The position numbers and the translations under genes were made by a program. This document shows positions 15,401-24,421 of a DNA stretch of 41,548 bases, in pieces. The stretch is from a virus. Each line of letters starts with the position of its first letter. The stretch's first letter is position 1. The notes under the pieces are model-generated. The model was given only the letters and a program-made list of their open reading frames with translations, had not been told where the DNA came from and did not search any database. The DNA lies in the IMG/VR virus record IMGVR_UViG_3300035698_005497, positions 1-41,548 of that record. One strand, 5' to 3'.

Positions 15401-18400
15401 ATCTCTACTTTAGCTATTTGATCTATTGCTTTTAAAACATCTATTATATTGCTATTTCCTTCTTCGATGACACTAGATAATGCTTCTTTGGTTTCATCAC
15501 TTAGTAGTTGGTTATTTACTGTATTAGTAAGAATTTTCACATCTGACTTGTCAAACGCTTTAGAAAACCTAACTTCAAGATTCTTGCTGAATTTTATATC
15601 ACCTTTTTTATCTGTATAGTTAGCTTCAATTAACTCATCTGTGTTTTTGAACGCGGCATCCATACGGTCCCACCAAAACTTATCGTTTCCGTCTCTAAGA
15701 GATACTAGCTTATTGTTTGGTGTAAAAGCTATTTTATAGCCATTACCATCAGAGTTATAACTTTCAAACAATCTAAATGAATTATCTAATTCATTTAGAT
15801 TACTTAAAATAGATTTAGCTTCAGTCTCTTTCTCTTTAAAGAAAACATTTTTAATAGGGTGTTTTTTACTTTTGTTGAAATCTCTTCGCATTACAACAGT
15901 TCCGCTTTCCTCCTTGTAATAAGTTAGTATGTAAACTTTACCAAGCTTTGTTTGAAGTCCTGGTAGTTCTACAACTGGCTTAAACATGAATCCTAGTTCT
16001 TTTAGTTTAGCTTTTTCTTTATTCAAAGAATCTAAAGAAATAAACTGCTTACTGGACTCGTCGTACTCTACCTCAGAAGTTACTGTTATTTTTTCGTACT
16101 CACCACTTTTTTCGTATTTACTAGCAGCTTTACGAGCTTCTTTAATAGAACTAAAATCTTCAAAATCATACCAACCAACACCTTGTTCTCCCCATAAATC
16201 AAGAATCTTTTGGTTTAAACTGTCTTTACTTTTTATAGTTCTAGCTATTAAGCACCAAGGGTTAGACTTTACACCCCAAGTACTATCTACAGCAGCTCTA
16301 ACATCAAGCTGACCTTGCTTGTCGTCCTTAACATCGTAAACAACTAAACCATTTTCTAATACTTTTTTATTGCTAAATGAATTTACTTCATCAGGGTTAA
16401 TTTTCATTGGCTTAATCTCACCTGAGAACTGTTCTAGTATTTCGTTAGGGTTTTTATAGCTATATGGGTCTATTTTCTTTATAGAAGATATTCTTTCAGC
16501 TTGTATCACTTTGTAGCCATCTTCTGGAAGTATTACAAAACCATTGTTCATATAGTAAAAAGCTAGCTTTTCAAATTTACTTTTTTTATTTTTAGGTACG
16601 TTTAAATTATCCACCCATAAAAACAGTTTATCTACTTGTCCAGCAGCGTCTTTCATTGAGGGTCTATTCTTAGCTAAGCTAGTTTCGTAGGACTTTTTAG
16701 CGTTCTTGCTAAACATTACCCTGGATTTACCCCCGCCAATATCAGCTAATACTTTTTCTGTAGGTTTTTTATCAGATGTGATACCTTTTTCTACAATATC
16801 TTTTCTAATTATAGTGTTAGCTACGTTCGCGGCATATATCTTGGTTAAACCCTGTAAAGCCGTACCAAATTTAGTTCTGTTAACACCTTTCATTGGTATA
16901 AAAGCCTCACCAGCTTCTGTAATACCTATTGTTTTCTGTAATTCTTTTACTGCTTCTTTAGATACTCTACCTCTATATTTGTCCTTTAATCTATATACTT
17001 TAGCTACTTGAGAAGTTTTACCTTTACCTCTACCAGATGGAGAAGTTATAGCTCTATTTTTAACGTCTTTGTCGCTGCTTTTAGACTTAGGATCAACGTA
17101 CACGTCGTATAATTGGTTCAATAAAACACTTGAAGTCCCTACACTGTAACCTTTAGCGTCTGTAGTTAAATCTATAGATTTCCCCTGTTTATCCACTGTT
17201 GTCTCAAACGGAGCTATATTAAACTCAGGTATAGTTTTTATGAATTTAACAGCGTCGTTATAGTTTAAAAACAGTTTTTGCATAGCTCTAACCTCTGCTT
17301 CACCTCCGGTGTCTTTACCGTAGTTAAGCGTTCTAGTGCCATCTATTCTCTCAGCTAACTTCTTGTTCATGTCTACATCAAAAGCGTTGTTAGGATCAGT
17401 GCTATACACTCCTAAGATAGCTGCTCCAACTGGTCCAGCATATTGATCAACAACTTTTTTGTAAGTTAAATTAGCTATGTCTATATTCTCTGTTTTTACT
17501 ATGTCTTTTATTGTACCTATCTTGTCTTTTACGTTATTAAAAGTAGTTACGTCAATTAGTTCACCAGCTGGTAAACCTCTTTCAGCGCTAGTGTAGGCGT
17601 CGAAATCTCTAGATCCTTCATCCGCTAGTTCTCTAGTTGACCCTACTGATCCAGCCTCTAAGTCTAGGCTTTGTGTGTTTTGTATTTTACCTTTTAAGGC
17701 TTTGTCTAGTATTTGCCCGTATCTTAAGCTTAAGTTTTTCTTCATGTAAGCACCGAAAGGAACTTTCTTACCGTCTACTAACACTTTATACGTGTTAATA
17801 AGAGCAGATAACTCTTCACTGAATCCAGAAAAGAATTCATCATAACCAACCTTAAGACCACTATCTATAGCTAAGTCTTTTCCTACAGCTGCCGCTTTTT
17901 TAGCTAGATTAGTTACAGCACCTAGATTGTTTTCACCTAGCCTGTTGACTATAGCTTTACGCTTCTCAGGGTCTTTTATGTCAGAAACGCTATTAGCTTT
18001 TAACTCTAGTATTTCGTTAGAAATATCTTCATTTTTTTTAGATATGTCCTTGTTTTTATCTGATACTTCTGTTTCTTTAAATACTTTTTCAGAGGCTTTT
18101 TTAATAACCTCTTCTGTGTTGTTTTTGTTATCTAATGTACTTGGCTTAGAAACAACTTTCTCTTCAATAGGCGCTCTTTTAGCAGCTTCTAATTTAGATT
18201 CTAAGTTACCTAATTCTTGCTCGTACTCGATGTCGTCCATCTCGCCGTTGTAGTATCGATCTGTAAGATCCTCTATTTTAGTTTCAATATCAGCAATACT
18301 TTTACTCTCTGATATAGTTTGTTTTGCTATTTTTTCATCTACATTTGCACTTTTCTTAATAACAAATTCTTTTCCAATTTTTCCTTTTTGAAAAGCTTTA

Positions 18401-21400
18401 TTATAATCTTCTATGAAATTAACGACAGAGTTTTCGCTTTCATTGAACTTAATTTTAATTAATCCGACGTCTTGAAATTGTCTTCTAAAATAATCTTTTA
18501 TCTTAGTGTAGGTAGATTTATCAGGTTTTACATCTTCACGAGATAGAGCTTCTGAAAATAAAGTTATATATTCTTCGTAAAAATTATCTTTAGTTATTTT
18601 TTTGTCTTCGTAGTCTTTTTCGTAAGAAGATAGTCTATCTTTAAATTCTACACCTTGGCTTTCTGGTAAAGATTGTATTACATTTTTAAGTAATTCAACA
18701 CCTTCATTTAAAGACTTAGAATCTTCAGCAAAGTTATATCTTAGTAATTTATGTAAAAACTCGTGTTGACCTGTTGTAACAACGCTTTCTTTTATAGCAA
18801 CGGTTTTATTTATAACTAAAATCTCCTTACCTTCTTTGTTAGTAATAAAAACACCTAGGTTGCCTTTACTTTCTTCAGATCGTTCTTCGCTTAAACCAGA
18901 GTCTAAGAGTATTTTTTTCATTTTATCAGCAGAGCTTTCATTAACATCATCTTCAAGCGCTATAACTTCACCTATATTAACACCAATTTTAGCGGCATTT
19001 TTTTGTACGTTTTCAATGTCTTTTTCTATTTTAGATAAAATATCTCTTTTTACACCTCCCTGCTTTATGTCTTTATCTATTTTATTTATTTTTTCATCAA
19101 TTTCGCTATAAAAAGCTGGATCTGTTTTTTCTTTTTCTTGTATTAATTTGCTTTTTTCAACTAACAAGTCTATCTGTTCAGATGTAACGTTTTCTGGAGA
19201 AGATTCTATAGCTTTTTTAATATCTCTAGAAAACACTATAGCGTCGTTTATCTTTTCTTTAGATTCGCTGTCTTTCGTGTATTTGTACATGGTCATCAAG
19301 TGAAGTTCTAGACCATTTATGTTTTCTGATATTTGATTGTATATTAATTTTTTTTGGTTACTAAACGTATTTTTTGCTCCAACCGTACCCATAGAACCAC
19401 TAAGCATTAAAGTACCCATTGTCAATTCTATTTGTTGATTTAAAAACTCACTAGCTTTAGGTAGTGCTAAACCAAAAGAAGCGTCTGTAAGAATGTTAGC
19501 ACCCAAAGTTATCTCTTCTTCCGCGTATTCTTTTAAAATTCCAGTACTAAATTCTTTAACAGCAGACTTAACGCCTTCTTTGTTTGCGGCGGTTTTTAAC
19601 GTGCCAGCAAAAGCTTCTTTTATTGTTTTACCTCCAACTCCTTTTAGAAATTGAGCATCTGGCATTATACTTTGTACTAAAGCCTCAGTGCTTGATATAG
19701 CTGTAGCGTAAGCCGTAGCTTGCAACCCGTTTAAACCTAGTAGTTCTGCTTGTTTTTGATTATCTATTATGGTGGCCCTGAAAGTAGCATCAACCATTAT
19801 TATATTATCTTTAAGTTTTTGTGAAGCCTGTGGAAGCACTTTTCCTTTAGCTCCTAGATTTATATATGTTTTACCTAAAGCGTCTTTTAAACCAGTGTAA
19901 TTACCTTTTCTAACTTCAGATATTAGATAACCAGTAAAAGGAACCATACTAACACCTAGTTTAGCGTAGTTTCTGGCTTCAAAACCTTTAAAACCACCTT
20001 CTTCTTTTGTTATACTAAATTTTTCATCAGTTGATTGAGGTACCATAGTGTTGTTTGTCCAGTTACCAACAATGTCTCTAAAAGCGTCAAAACTAGAGTA
20101 ATTATCTTGGTCTTGAAACATATCACCGAAACTAGATAAAACCCAAGAACCTGACCCTACTGTTGCTTTTTTAACAGTTTGATACAAGCCTTGTACTAAA
20201 TCACCACCAACTATGTCTTTCGTAGCGTTCCAAAAACCATCACCTGCGTATTTTTCTCTAAAACTATCAGCGTCGCTACTTAGTTTAAAGTTGTTATTCA
20301 TAGTCTGCTTAGCTAGGTCAACACCTAGTTCACCTTGATATGAATTAAATTTGTTAGCAGCGTCTTTCTTGAAGTAATCATAGTTTTCTGCAGTGGACCT
20401 TATCTTGCTATTTGTGTTTTCGTATTTACTAACTAAAATATTATAGGCGCTAGAGTCTTCTTCGTTTAAAATATACCTACCCTGCTCGTCTTTTTGTTTA
20501 CCACTTACTACGTCTTTTATTAATGCATTTATGTTATTTATTTCTTTAGAATAATTATACATTTTACTCTCAGTTTCTATAGTTAGTTTTTCAACTGCAG
20601 TAGAAATCTCTTTTTCTTTTTCTTTAATTAAAGGTATTTTTACGTTATTAATCAAGTTTTCTTTTTCTTGTAAAGTGTAAAAACCGCCTGCTAGTTTCTG
20701 TAAAGACCTTTCGTCTAAATTATTAATTACTGCATCTTCAACCTCGTCGTTTAATTTTATTGTCTCTGTTGACTCTAGGTTCTTATAGTAACTTTTTCCT
20801 TTGAATAAATTCAAAACACCAGCCTCACTAGATAGGTCAGAAGCAACGTCGCCAGTCGCTCTATTGTTATTTGAGTTTCTAGATAACTGAATAATAGCAT
20901 CGTTTCTTAGTTTAAAGTCAGGATTAAGATTCATTACTTTTACCTCGTTGGCTACGGTTTCATCAAAATCTTTCATGGTTTTCTTAACGTAATTTACGCT
21001 TTCCATTGGATCCATAGTCTCGTAAGAAGTAACTTCAGCTTTTTTTCTTAACTTATCTTTTTCTAGTTGAAGCTCGTTTAATCTATTTCTATTTCTTTTA
21101 TATGTTTCTAATTTATCTACTGGTTTAAATTTCTGCAACTGAGGCGGAGCACCGTAATCGCTATCTGTTAAGTCCATTATAGAGCTAGCCTTTTGACCAG
21201 TTCTTTGTTCAAAATTAAACAAAGCTTGATCAGTGCTTATTTTTTTTACTGAAGCTTCTTTGGTTTTATCTAACTGCCTGCTGTTTTTAGCTTTTAAATC
21301 TCTTTCGGCTGTTAATCTTTGTCTATCACTGAAATTTAATTTTCTTTTTTGATCAAGAGACATTTTCTCAAATTGATCTAAAGTTGGTTTTTTAAGTTCA

Positions 21401-21669
21401 GTATCAGAATCTTGTAATGCCGAAGAAGTGTTTCCCGAACCTAAAACCGTATCTGTTGCTACTCCTTGTTTCGCTGTTGCATTTGCAACCGGTCCCACAA
21501 CAGCGTTTGTCTTTACTTCTTCACCAAAAAAACCACCAACTGGTGATTCTTGTTTTATTTCTTTTATAGTAGGGTTTTTTGAAAGTAATTCTTCAAACGT
21601 ATAACCTTTTTCATTAGCTATAGCTTGTAGTTGATCTAGTGAGTATTGTTTTCCGTTAAATTCGAACAT
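12463..21669 (-). CDS. Giant polyvalent virion/ejection protein, 3068 aa
   Basis: This 9.2-kb gene encodes 22% of the window. The N-terminus (YSLDQLQAIANEKGYTFEELL) is a helical start seen in phage ejected proteins. Long helical segments follow, then hydrophobic stretches near residues 565-580 and 640. HEFLH at 969-973 is a zincin HExxH motif, with Glu-rich helices after it. NPWCL at 1803-1807 lies in a separate alpha/beta-looking region. FSK motifs at 1653, 2027, 2035 and 2404 mark likely module boundaries. The C-terminal part (AFANTPAQYARLIKK near 2820-2850, then hydrophobic helices) resembles the LPD38-type region of polyvalent proteins. Position after gp14-like and 489-aa genes fits a T7 gp16-like internal protein that crosses the host envelope. 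No T7- or N4-type RNA polymerase motif was found. Confidence 0.85.
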   Translation of the reverse strand: MFEFNGKQYSLDQLQAIANEKGYTFEELLSKNPTIKEIKQESPVGGFFGEEVKTNAVVGPVANATAKQGVATDTVLGSGNTSSALQDSDTELKKPTLDQFEKMSLDQKRKLNFSDRQRLTAERDLKAKNSRQLDKTKEASVKKISTDQALFNFEQRTGQKASSIMDLTDSDYGAPPQLQKFKPVDKLETYKRNRNRLNELQLEKDKLRKKAEVTSYETMDPMESVNYVKKTMKDFDETVANEVKVMNLNPDFKLRNDAIIQLSRNSNNNRATGDVASDLSSEAGVLNLFKGKSYYKNLESTETIKLNDEVEDAVINNLDERSLQKLAGGFYTLQEKENLINNVKIPLIKEKEKEISTAVEKLTIETESKMYNYSKEINNINALIKDVVSGKQKDEQGRYILNEEDSSAYNILVSKYENTNSKIRSTAENYDYFKKDAANKFNSYQGELGVDLAKQTMNNNFKLSSDADSFREKYAGDGFWNATKDIVGGDLVQGLYQTVKKATVGSGSWVLSSFGDMFQDQDNYSSFDAFRDIVGNWTNNTMVPQSTDEKFSITKEEGGFKGFEARNYAKLGVSMVPFTGYLISEVRKGNYTGLKDALGKTYINLGAKGKVLPQASQKLKDNIIMVDATFRATIIDNQKQAELLGLNGLQATAYATAISSTEALVQSIMPDAQFLKGVGGKTIKEAFAGTLKTAANKEGVKSAVKEFSTGILKEYAEEEITLGANILTDASFGLALPKASEFLNQQIELTMGTLMLSGSMGTVGAKNTFSNQKKLIYNQISENINGLELHLMTMYKYTKDSESKEKINDAIVFSRDIKKAIESSPENVTSEQIDLLVEKSKLIQEKEKTDPAFYSEIDEKINKIDKDIKQGGVKRDILSKIEKDIENVQKNAAKIGVNIGEVIALEDDVNESSADKMKKILLDSGLSEERSEESKGNLGVFITNKEGKEILVINKTVAIKESVVTTGQHEFLHKLLRYNFAEDSKSLNEGVELLKNVIQSLPESQGVEFKDRLSSYEKDYEDKKITKDNFYEEYITLFSEALSREDVKPDKSTYTKIKDYFRRQFQDVGLIKIKFNESENSVVNFIEDYNKAFQKGKIGKEFVIKKSANVDEKIAKQTISESKSIADIETKIEDLTDRYYNGEMDDIEYEQELGNLESKLEAAKRAPIEEKVVSKPSTLDNKNNTEEVIKKASEKVFKETEVSDKNKDISKKNEDISNEILELKANSVSDIKDPEKRKAIVNRLGENNLGAVTNLAKKAAAVGKDLAIDSGLKVGYDEFFSGFSEELSALINTYKVLVDGKKVPFGAYMKKNLSLRYGQILDKALKGKIQNTQSLDLEAGSVGSTRELADEGSRDFDAYTSAERGLPAGELIDVTTFNNVKDKIGTIKDIVKTENIDIANLTYKKVVDQYAGPVGAAILGVYSTDPNNAFDVDMNKKLAERIDGTRTLNYGKDTGGEAEVRAMQKLFLNYNDAVKFIKTIPEFNIAPFETTVDKQGKSIDLTTDAKGYSVGTSSVLLNQLYDVYVDPKSKSSDKDVKNRAITSPSGRGKGKTSQVAKVYRLKDKYRGRVSKEAVKELQKTIGITEAGEAFIPMKGVNRTKFGTALQGLTKIYAANVANTIIRKDIVEKGITSDKKPTEKVLADIGGGKSRVMFSKNAKKSYETSLAKNRPSMKDAAGQVDKLFLWVDNLNVPKNKKSKFEKLAFYYMNNGFVILPEDGYKVIQAERISSIKKIDPYSYKNPNEILEQFSGEIKPMKINPDEVNSFSNKKVLENGLVVYDVKDDKQGQLDVRAAVDSTWGVKSNPWCLIARTIKSKDSLNQKILDLWGEQGVGWYDFEDFSSIKEARKAASKYEKSGEYEKITVTSEVEYDESSKQFISLDSLNKEKAKLKELGFMFKPVVELPGLQTKLGKVYILTYYKEESGTVVMRRDFNKSKKHPIKNVFFKEKETEAKSILSNLNELDNSFRLFESYNSDGNGYKIAFTPNNKLVSLRDGNDKFWWDRMDAAFKNTDELIEANYTDKKGDIKFSKNLEVRFSKAFDKSDVKILTNTVNNQLLSDETKEALSSVIEEGNSNIIDVLKAIDQIAKVEITEKDRREFQAESVNNLVSSYRPSDQSIILKAFSNYRDTYIKEYERFGLSVVYSDLKSNLSKTNSSDENRAELIKEFLYFASRSAKSSKLEKVPSNYDFFNKYIKPIKIAVDLGFKVKREDGKSFIYYKDELLRGMLDITNEIKKTGFTPATVIEIEAQAAASVNYIIKAISDQNGDINKIKSVIAFLSLDQRGPIRKLSKPGAQMQGVKPKDMYLEHATTVLKIKKQLLEFGEKGNEASLRSYLKGVYVNLISKELNSVLSKSNLQEADASRYSNTEAQSIISKAIKENKILQIAPVNTGLGKYNEEVNSDARFSKNLSREFNKIIENKTGILATETISEVKAKMIADSQRRFNIFIPPSAEDFVGLLYYTLGKGKIGDQQMQFYKRTLLDPYARANQAISRDRNAFGRRFKEIKKEFKVTPKDLKEKTPDGLFTREQAARVWIWNSIGIEAPGLSKTDISELVKYVDADANLSEFAAQVMRLNPGKKYLSPSDTWITGNITTDLLEVLNTTRRKMHLEQWQKNVDAIFSVENLNKLEASYGTQYRKAMENTLRRMKTGKNRDYGTDTLTGRVTDWVNGSVGAIMFLNTRSAVLQTISAINFINFTDNNVLAAGKALANQKQYWSDFSTLFKSEYLIDRRDGLKVNVNEADIADIAKEKGARGALNYLLKLGFTPTQVADSFAIASGGSTFYRNRINSLIKKGMDPLAAEKLAMRDFIETAEESQQSSRPDKISQQQAGPLGRIILAFANTPAQYARLIKKAASDLKNGRGDAKSNISKILYYGVVQNIIFTTLQQAVFAMTFGDEEEEDKKTVDVVNSMIDGIARGTGIGGAIFSVVKNTALKLYRDSEKKNPKYEDGFLELLKIAPPISSKIQKFRAAGRTMSWEMDEIKEQGVSLSSPAVKAGGKVVSAAFNFPSDRIIQKVENLVDASNSEIETYKRLALIGGWSAWELDIKKEEEKKKKKTKNNLNLKTKIER

Positions 21670-21718
21670 TATAATAAATATGTTTAAGTTGTTTATCTGG
21701 GTTTACAGCGGCGTGTAA

Positions 21719-23188
21719 TTATTGAAAATCATCACCTAGTTTTTTTGAAGTACCTTTCTTTAAAGTTGCCTCAAAGTTACTTCTAAAAGATCTAGCGTAT
21801 TCTGAGGTTCCTTTAGCGTTGCTAGTGTAATCTAGTAGCTTTTTATAAAATCTATTCCTTTGCGAAGCTATATTCATGTCATATCTAATCTCTTCGTTTT
21901 CCTCTTCTGTTTCACCAGGTACATCTATTGTTATAACATTTTTACCTCTGTTATATTTAGGAGTTACTCCAGTTAAAAACTCATAGGTGCCTACTGGGTC
22001 TTTTTTGTATTCTTCATAAGTGGCAATTGCGTCTTCTTTCACTTGATCTTTAGCAACAAAATCTTTGTCTATTTTTTCAGTTGTTTGCTTTTCTTTAGTT
22101 GTTTTACTTATAGACACCTCGTATCCATTAAATCTCTTAACGTACTCGTCAACATATAAAGCCGCTATATCTTTTTTTAGTTTATCACCTTTTTCTTTAT
22201 CTATAAAGTCATCTGTGCTAATTTTTTCTCCATTAGGGTTTAATATATTATTATAATACGATGCCAGCTCAATTGGTTTCATTGATTGTATATCAGAATT
22301 TAAAGAAGTGTAAACTTGCTCTTTAACTTTATTGATATCAATAACCTCAACCAACTCTACATATGCTCCTCTATCTACTGTTTTTCTAGTTAAAAAGTCT
22401 TTTTTGTATATTTTTTTATCTGTAATTGGTTCTTTAGTCATAAGCATCTCGTTGGCGCTTTCTAAAGATTTTGTTTTGTCTGGCACTGTAACTATAGCTC
22501 CTTCTACTTTTCCTGCTATTAGATCTTTAAGATACGCTTGCGGGTATCTTCTAGCTTCTCCAATAGAATTTCCTTTTTCATCAGTTGAATGTATTAAGTA
22601 GTCTACATTTATGTTACCATTATAATCCTCACTTATATCTATTTTTCTTGTTCCAGGAGAGTTATTCATAAATATATTAACATCTTCAAGTAGTTTCGGA
22701 TCAGTTAAAGTAACATCAATACCTCCTTGTTTATTTAATTTACCAAAAGCATCCTTACGTGTTAACTCAAATTCAGAAAAAGCTTTTATACCATTAACAA
22801 TTTGTTCTGGTAAAGTCCTTAGTTTAGCTAACCTATCTCTCAATCTAGACTGCTCTTTAGGATCTGTAATTGTACCTAAATCTAGTGAGTTTTTTATATC
22901 ACTATATTCATCGATAAAAGCAGGTAAAACTTCGGGTAAATTTAAAGCTGGATTGTCAGCTCTATACTTTTGATAATTATACCTTATTGAATCTTCTTCA
23001 GATTGACTATTCTTTATTATTTGTTCGTTCTTAAGCTGTCTTTCTTTAAACTGCTTTTGTTTATTTTTATTTTCCTCAGCATATCTACTAGCCACATTAG
23101 AAAATGCACCAGAAACAGTCTGTTGTAGGTTAGCTATATGTTGAGCAGATTGTGTATCTACTACTTGTTGTGGATTTCTATAACTCAT
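21719..23188 (-). CDS. Probable internal virion protein (T7 gp15-like by position), 489 aa
   Basis: A 489-aa charged, mostly helical protein without recognised domain. The N-terminal 60 residues are Gln/Asn/Lys-rich (QQVVDTQSAQHIANLQQTV) and could be coiled coil; the rest is Asp/Lys/Glu-rich with few cysteines. It lies between the gp14-like gene (7 nt away) and the giant ejected protein, matching the gp14-gp15-gp16 order of T7. The assignment rests on this synteny and the helical make-up. A role in moving DNA through the cell wall is inferred. Confidence 0.6.
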   Translation of the reverse strand: MSYRNPQQVVDTQSAQHIANLQQTVSGAFSNVASRYAEENKNKQKQFKERQLKNEQIIKNSQSEEDSIRYNYQKYRADNPALNLPEVLPAFIDEYSDIKNSLDLGTITDPKEQSRLRDRLAKLRTLPEQIVNGIKAFSEFELTRKDAFGKLNKQGGIDVTLTDPKLLEDVNIFMNNSPGTRKIDISEDYNGNINVDYLIHSTDEKGNSIGEARRYPQAYLKDLIAGKVEGAIVTVPDKTKSLESANEMLMTKEPITDKKIYKKDFLTRKTVDRGAYVELVEVIDINKVKEQVYTSLNSDIQSMKPIELASYYNNILNPNGEKISTDDFIDKEKGDKLKKDIAALYVDEYVKRFNGYEVSISKTTKEKQTTEKIDKDFVAKDQVKEDAIATYEEYKKDPVGTYEFLTGVTPKYNRGKNVITIDVPGETEEENEEIRYDMNIASQRNRFYKKLLDYTSNAKGTSEYARSFRSNFEATLKKGTSKKLGDDFQ

Positions 23189-23195
23189 TTTATAA

Positions 23196-23939
23196 TTATA
23201 TTACGTTTTGTACACCAAGTGCATTTAATCCTAATGTTCTAGCAACTGGTCTTTGGGTGTTAGAACTAAAAGCTCCTGCTGAGTACATGTTCCCAACAAC
23301 GCTGGTCACACCTCCTATAGCTCCGGTTATTGCTCCTGTTACATCTGACTGAGCTTGTGTTTGTCTAGCTTCTGACCCTGCTATTTGAGACGATACCCTG
23401 TCTAGCTGTTCCACTTGTCTATTTTCTCTAACTCCAAATTGAAACTGTTGACCAGCTACATCTGCTTGTTGTAGTCTAATAGCTTCACCCATTTTCACTT
23501 GTTCTAAAGCTTGTTGTCCTTGTGCTCTTAGTTTTTCGTTTTGAGCTTCTTGCATTTCTATACTTGCTGAAATACCTTTCTTTGATTGCAAAGCCGCTTG
23601 AGCTAAAGCTGTTGCTCCACCAGCGCTTGCCCCTGTAGATCTAATAGCGTCTAACGTGTTAGCTAAGGCTATATCAGCTTCTTCAGCTTGCATTTCTGCT
23701 GCTTGAGTAGCTACTCCCAAATTAGCAAAAGGGTTTGTAATCATAGAGGAAGTGTCGCTTACATTAGAGTATGGATTTATTATCTCTTGCCTACTGTTTT
23801 CAAGTGATTCTAGTTTTTTAACTAAATCTCTTTTTTCGTTTGCAGCAGCTTTTGCTCTTCTGTTAGCGCTAGCAGCTCCGAAAAGCCCACTAACAATATT
23901 TAAGCCACCTGTTATCAGACCTGCGGTTACCATGCTCAT
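23196..23939 (-). CDS. Internal virion protein, T7 gp14-like, 247 aa
   Basis: The N-terminus (TAGLITGGLNIVSGLFGAA) and the region near 200-220 (GAITGAIGGVTSVVG) are Gly/Ala-rich hydrophobic segments typical of small ejected proteins that insert in the outer membrane. Between them lies a long Gln/Ala-rich helix (MQEAQNEKLRAQGQQALEQV). Size and position match T7 gp14. It is in the same frame as the cupin-like gene upstream, with only a TAG and one codon between them. Confidence 0.7.
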   Translation of the reverse strand: MSMVTAGLITGGLNIVSGLFGAASANRRAKAAANEKRDLVKKLESLENSRQEIINPYSNVSDTSSMITNPFANLGVATQAAEMQAEEADIALANTLDAIRSTGASAGGATALAQAALQSKKGISASIEMQEAQNEKLRAQGQQALEQVKMGEAIRLQQADVAGQQFQFGVRENRQVEQLDRVSSQIAGSEARQTQAQSDVTGAITGAIGGVTSVVGNMYSAGAFSSNTQRPVARTLGLNALGVQNVI

Positions 23940-23942
23940 AAT

Positions 23943-24419
23943 CTATATTTTTTTTAATTTATACTGCTCATACGCTTCGTAGCTTTTGCAAGTGAGCATA
24001 TCCTCTAATTTTTTAATGTCCGTTATATTGCCAGGGTTTGGATGCACGTTAACGAAAACGGAATCTTCCATAGCTATTATAATCCTTTTAGCGCCGGCTT
24101 TAGCGTTTACGTACGTAGGAGCAGAGTACGTTACTACCTCTTCTTCTGTTGCTACTTTTATTTTACCCTTCATTAAAAACCAAGTATGGCTTTTATTATG
24201 TATCTTACCTATAACAACACCGTCTTTAAGCATCGACATTTCTCTAATATAAACCCCCTCTGAAAACGAATGAGTTAAAGGGAATGATTCTGAGTTACCT
24301 TTTACGATGTTTTTGTCACTGGATAAAAGCATAGTATTCTCTAAGCTTGTTATTTTGTTTCTAAAATCTTCTGCTCTAGCTAATTTGTTATACTTTATTG
24401 TTTCTAGTTTATTGCTCAT
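23943..24419 (-). CDS. Cupin-like virion-associated protein, 158 aa
   Basis: Residues about 55-140 look like a small beta-barrel of cupin type: SFSEGVYIREMSML, GVVIGKIHNKSHTWFLMKG, KIKVATEEEVVTYSAPTYVNAKAG and VHPNP. HNKSHTW and the later VHPN could form a metal-binding set, but the full cupin motif is not intact. Cupin-like proteins of this size occur beside tail genes in flavobacterial and crAss-like phages. It ends in TAG two codons upstream of the next start in the same frame. Confidence 0.6.
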   Translation of the reverse strand: MSNKLETIKYNKLARAEDFRNKITSLENTMLLSSDKNIVKGNSESFPLTHSFSEGVYIREMSMLKDGVVIGKIHNKSHTWFLMKGKIKVATEEEVVTYSAPTYVNAKAGAKRIIIAMEDSVFVNVHPNPGNITDIKKLEDMLTCKSYEAYEQYKLKKI

Positions 24420-24421
24420 AT

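Noticed and set aside
17397-17412. Third copy of the 15-bp repeat (GCTATACAC inside the giant gene)
   Set aside because: Only 9 bases match and the site is within coding sequence; this is expected by chance.
12463-21669. Giant protein as a virion RNA polymerase (N4 or crAss type)
   Set aside because: I found no DxxGR, no T7-type fingers motif and no double-psi barrel DFDGD motif in the 3068 residues; ejection-type features dominate.
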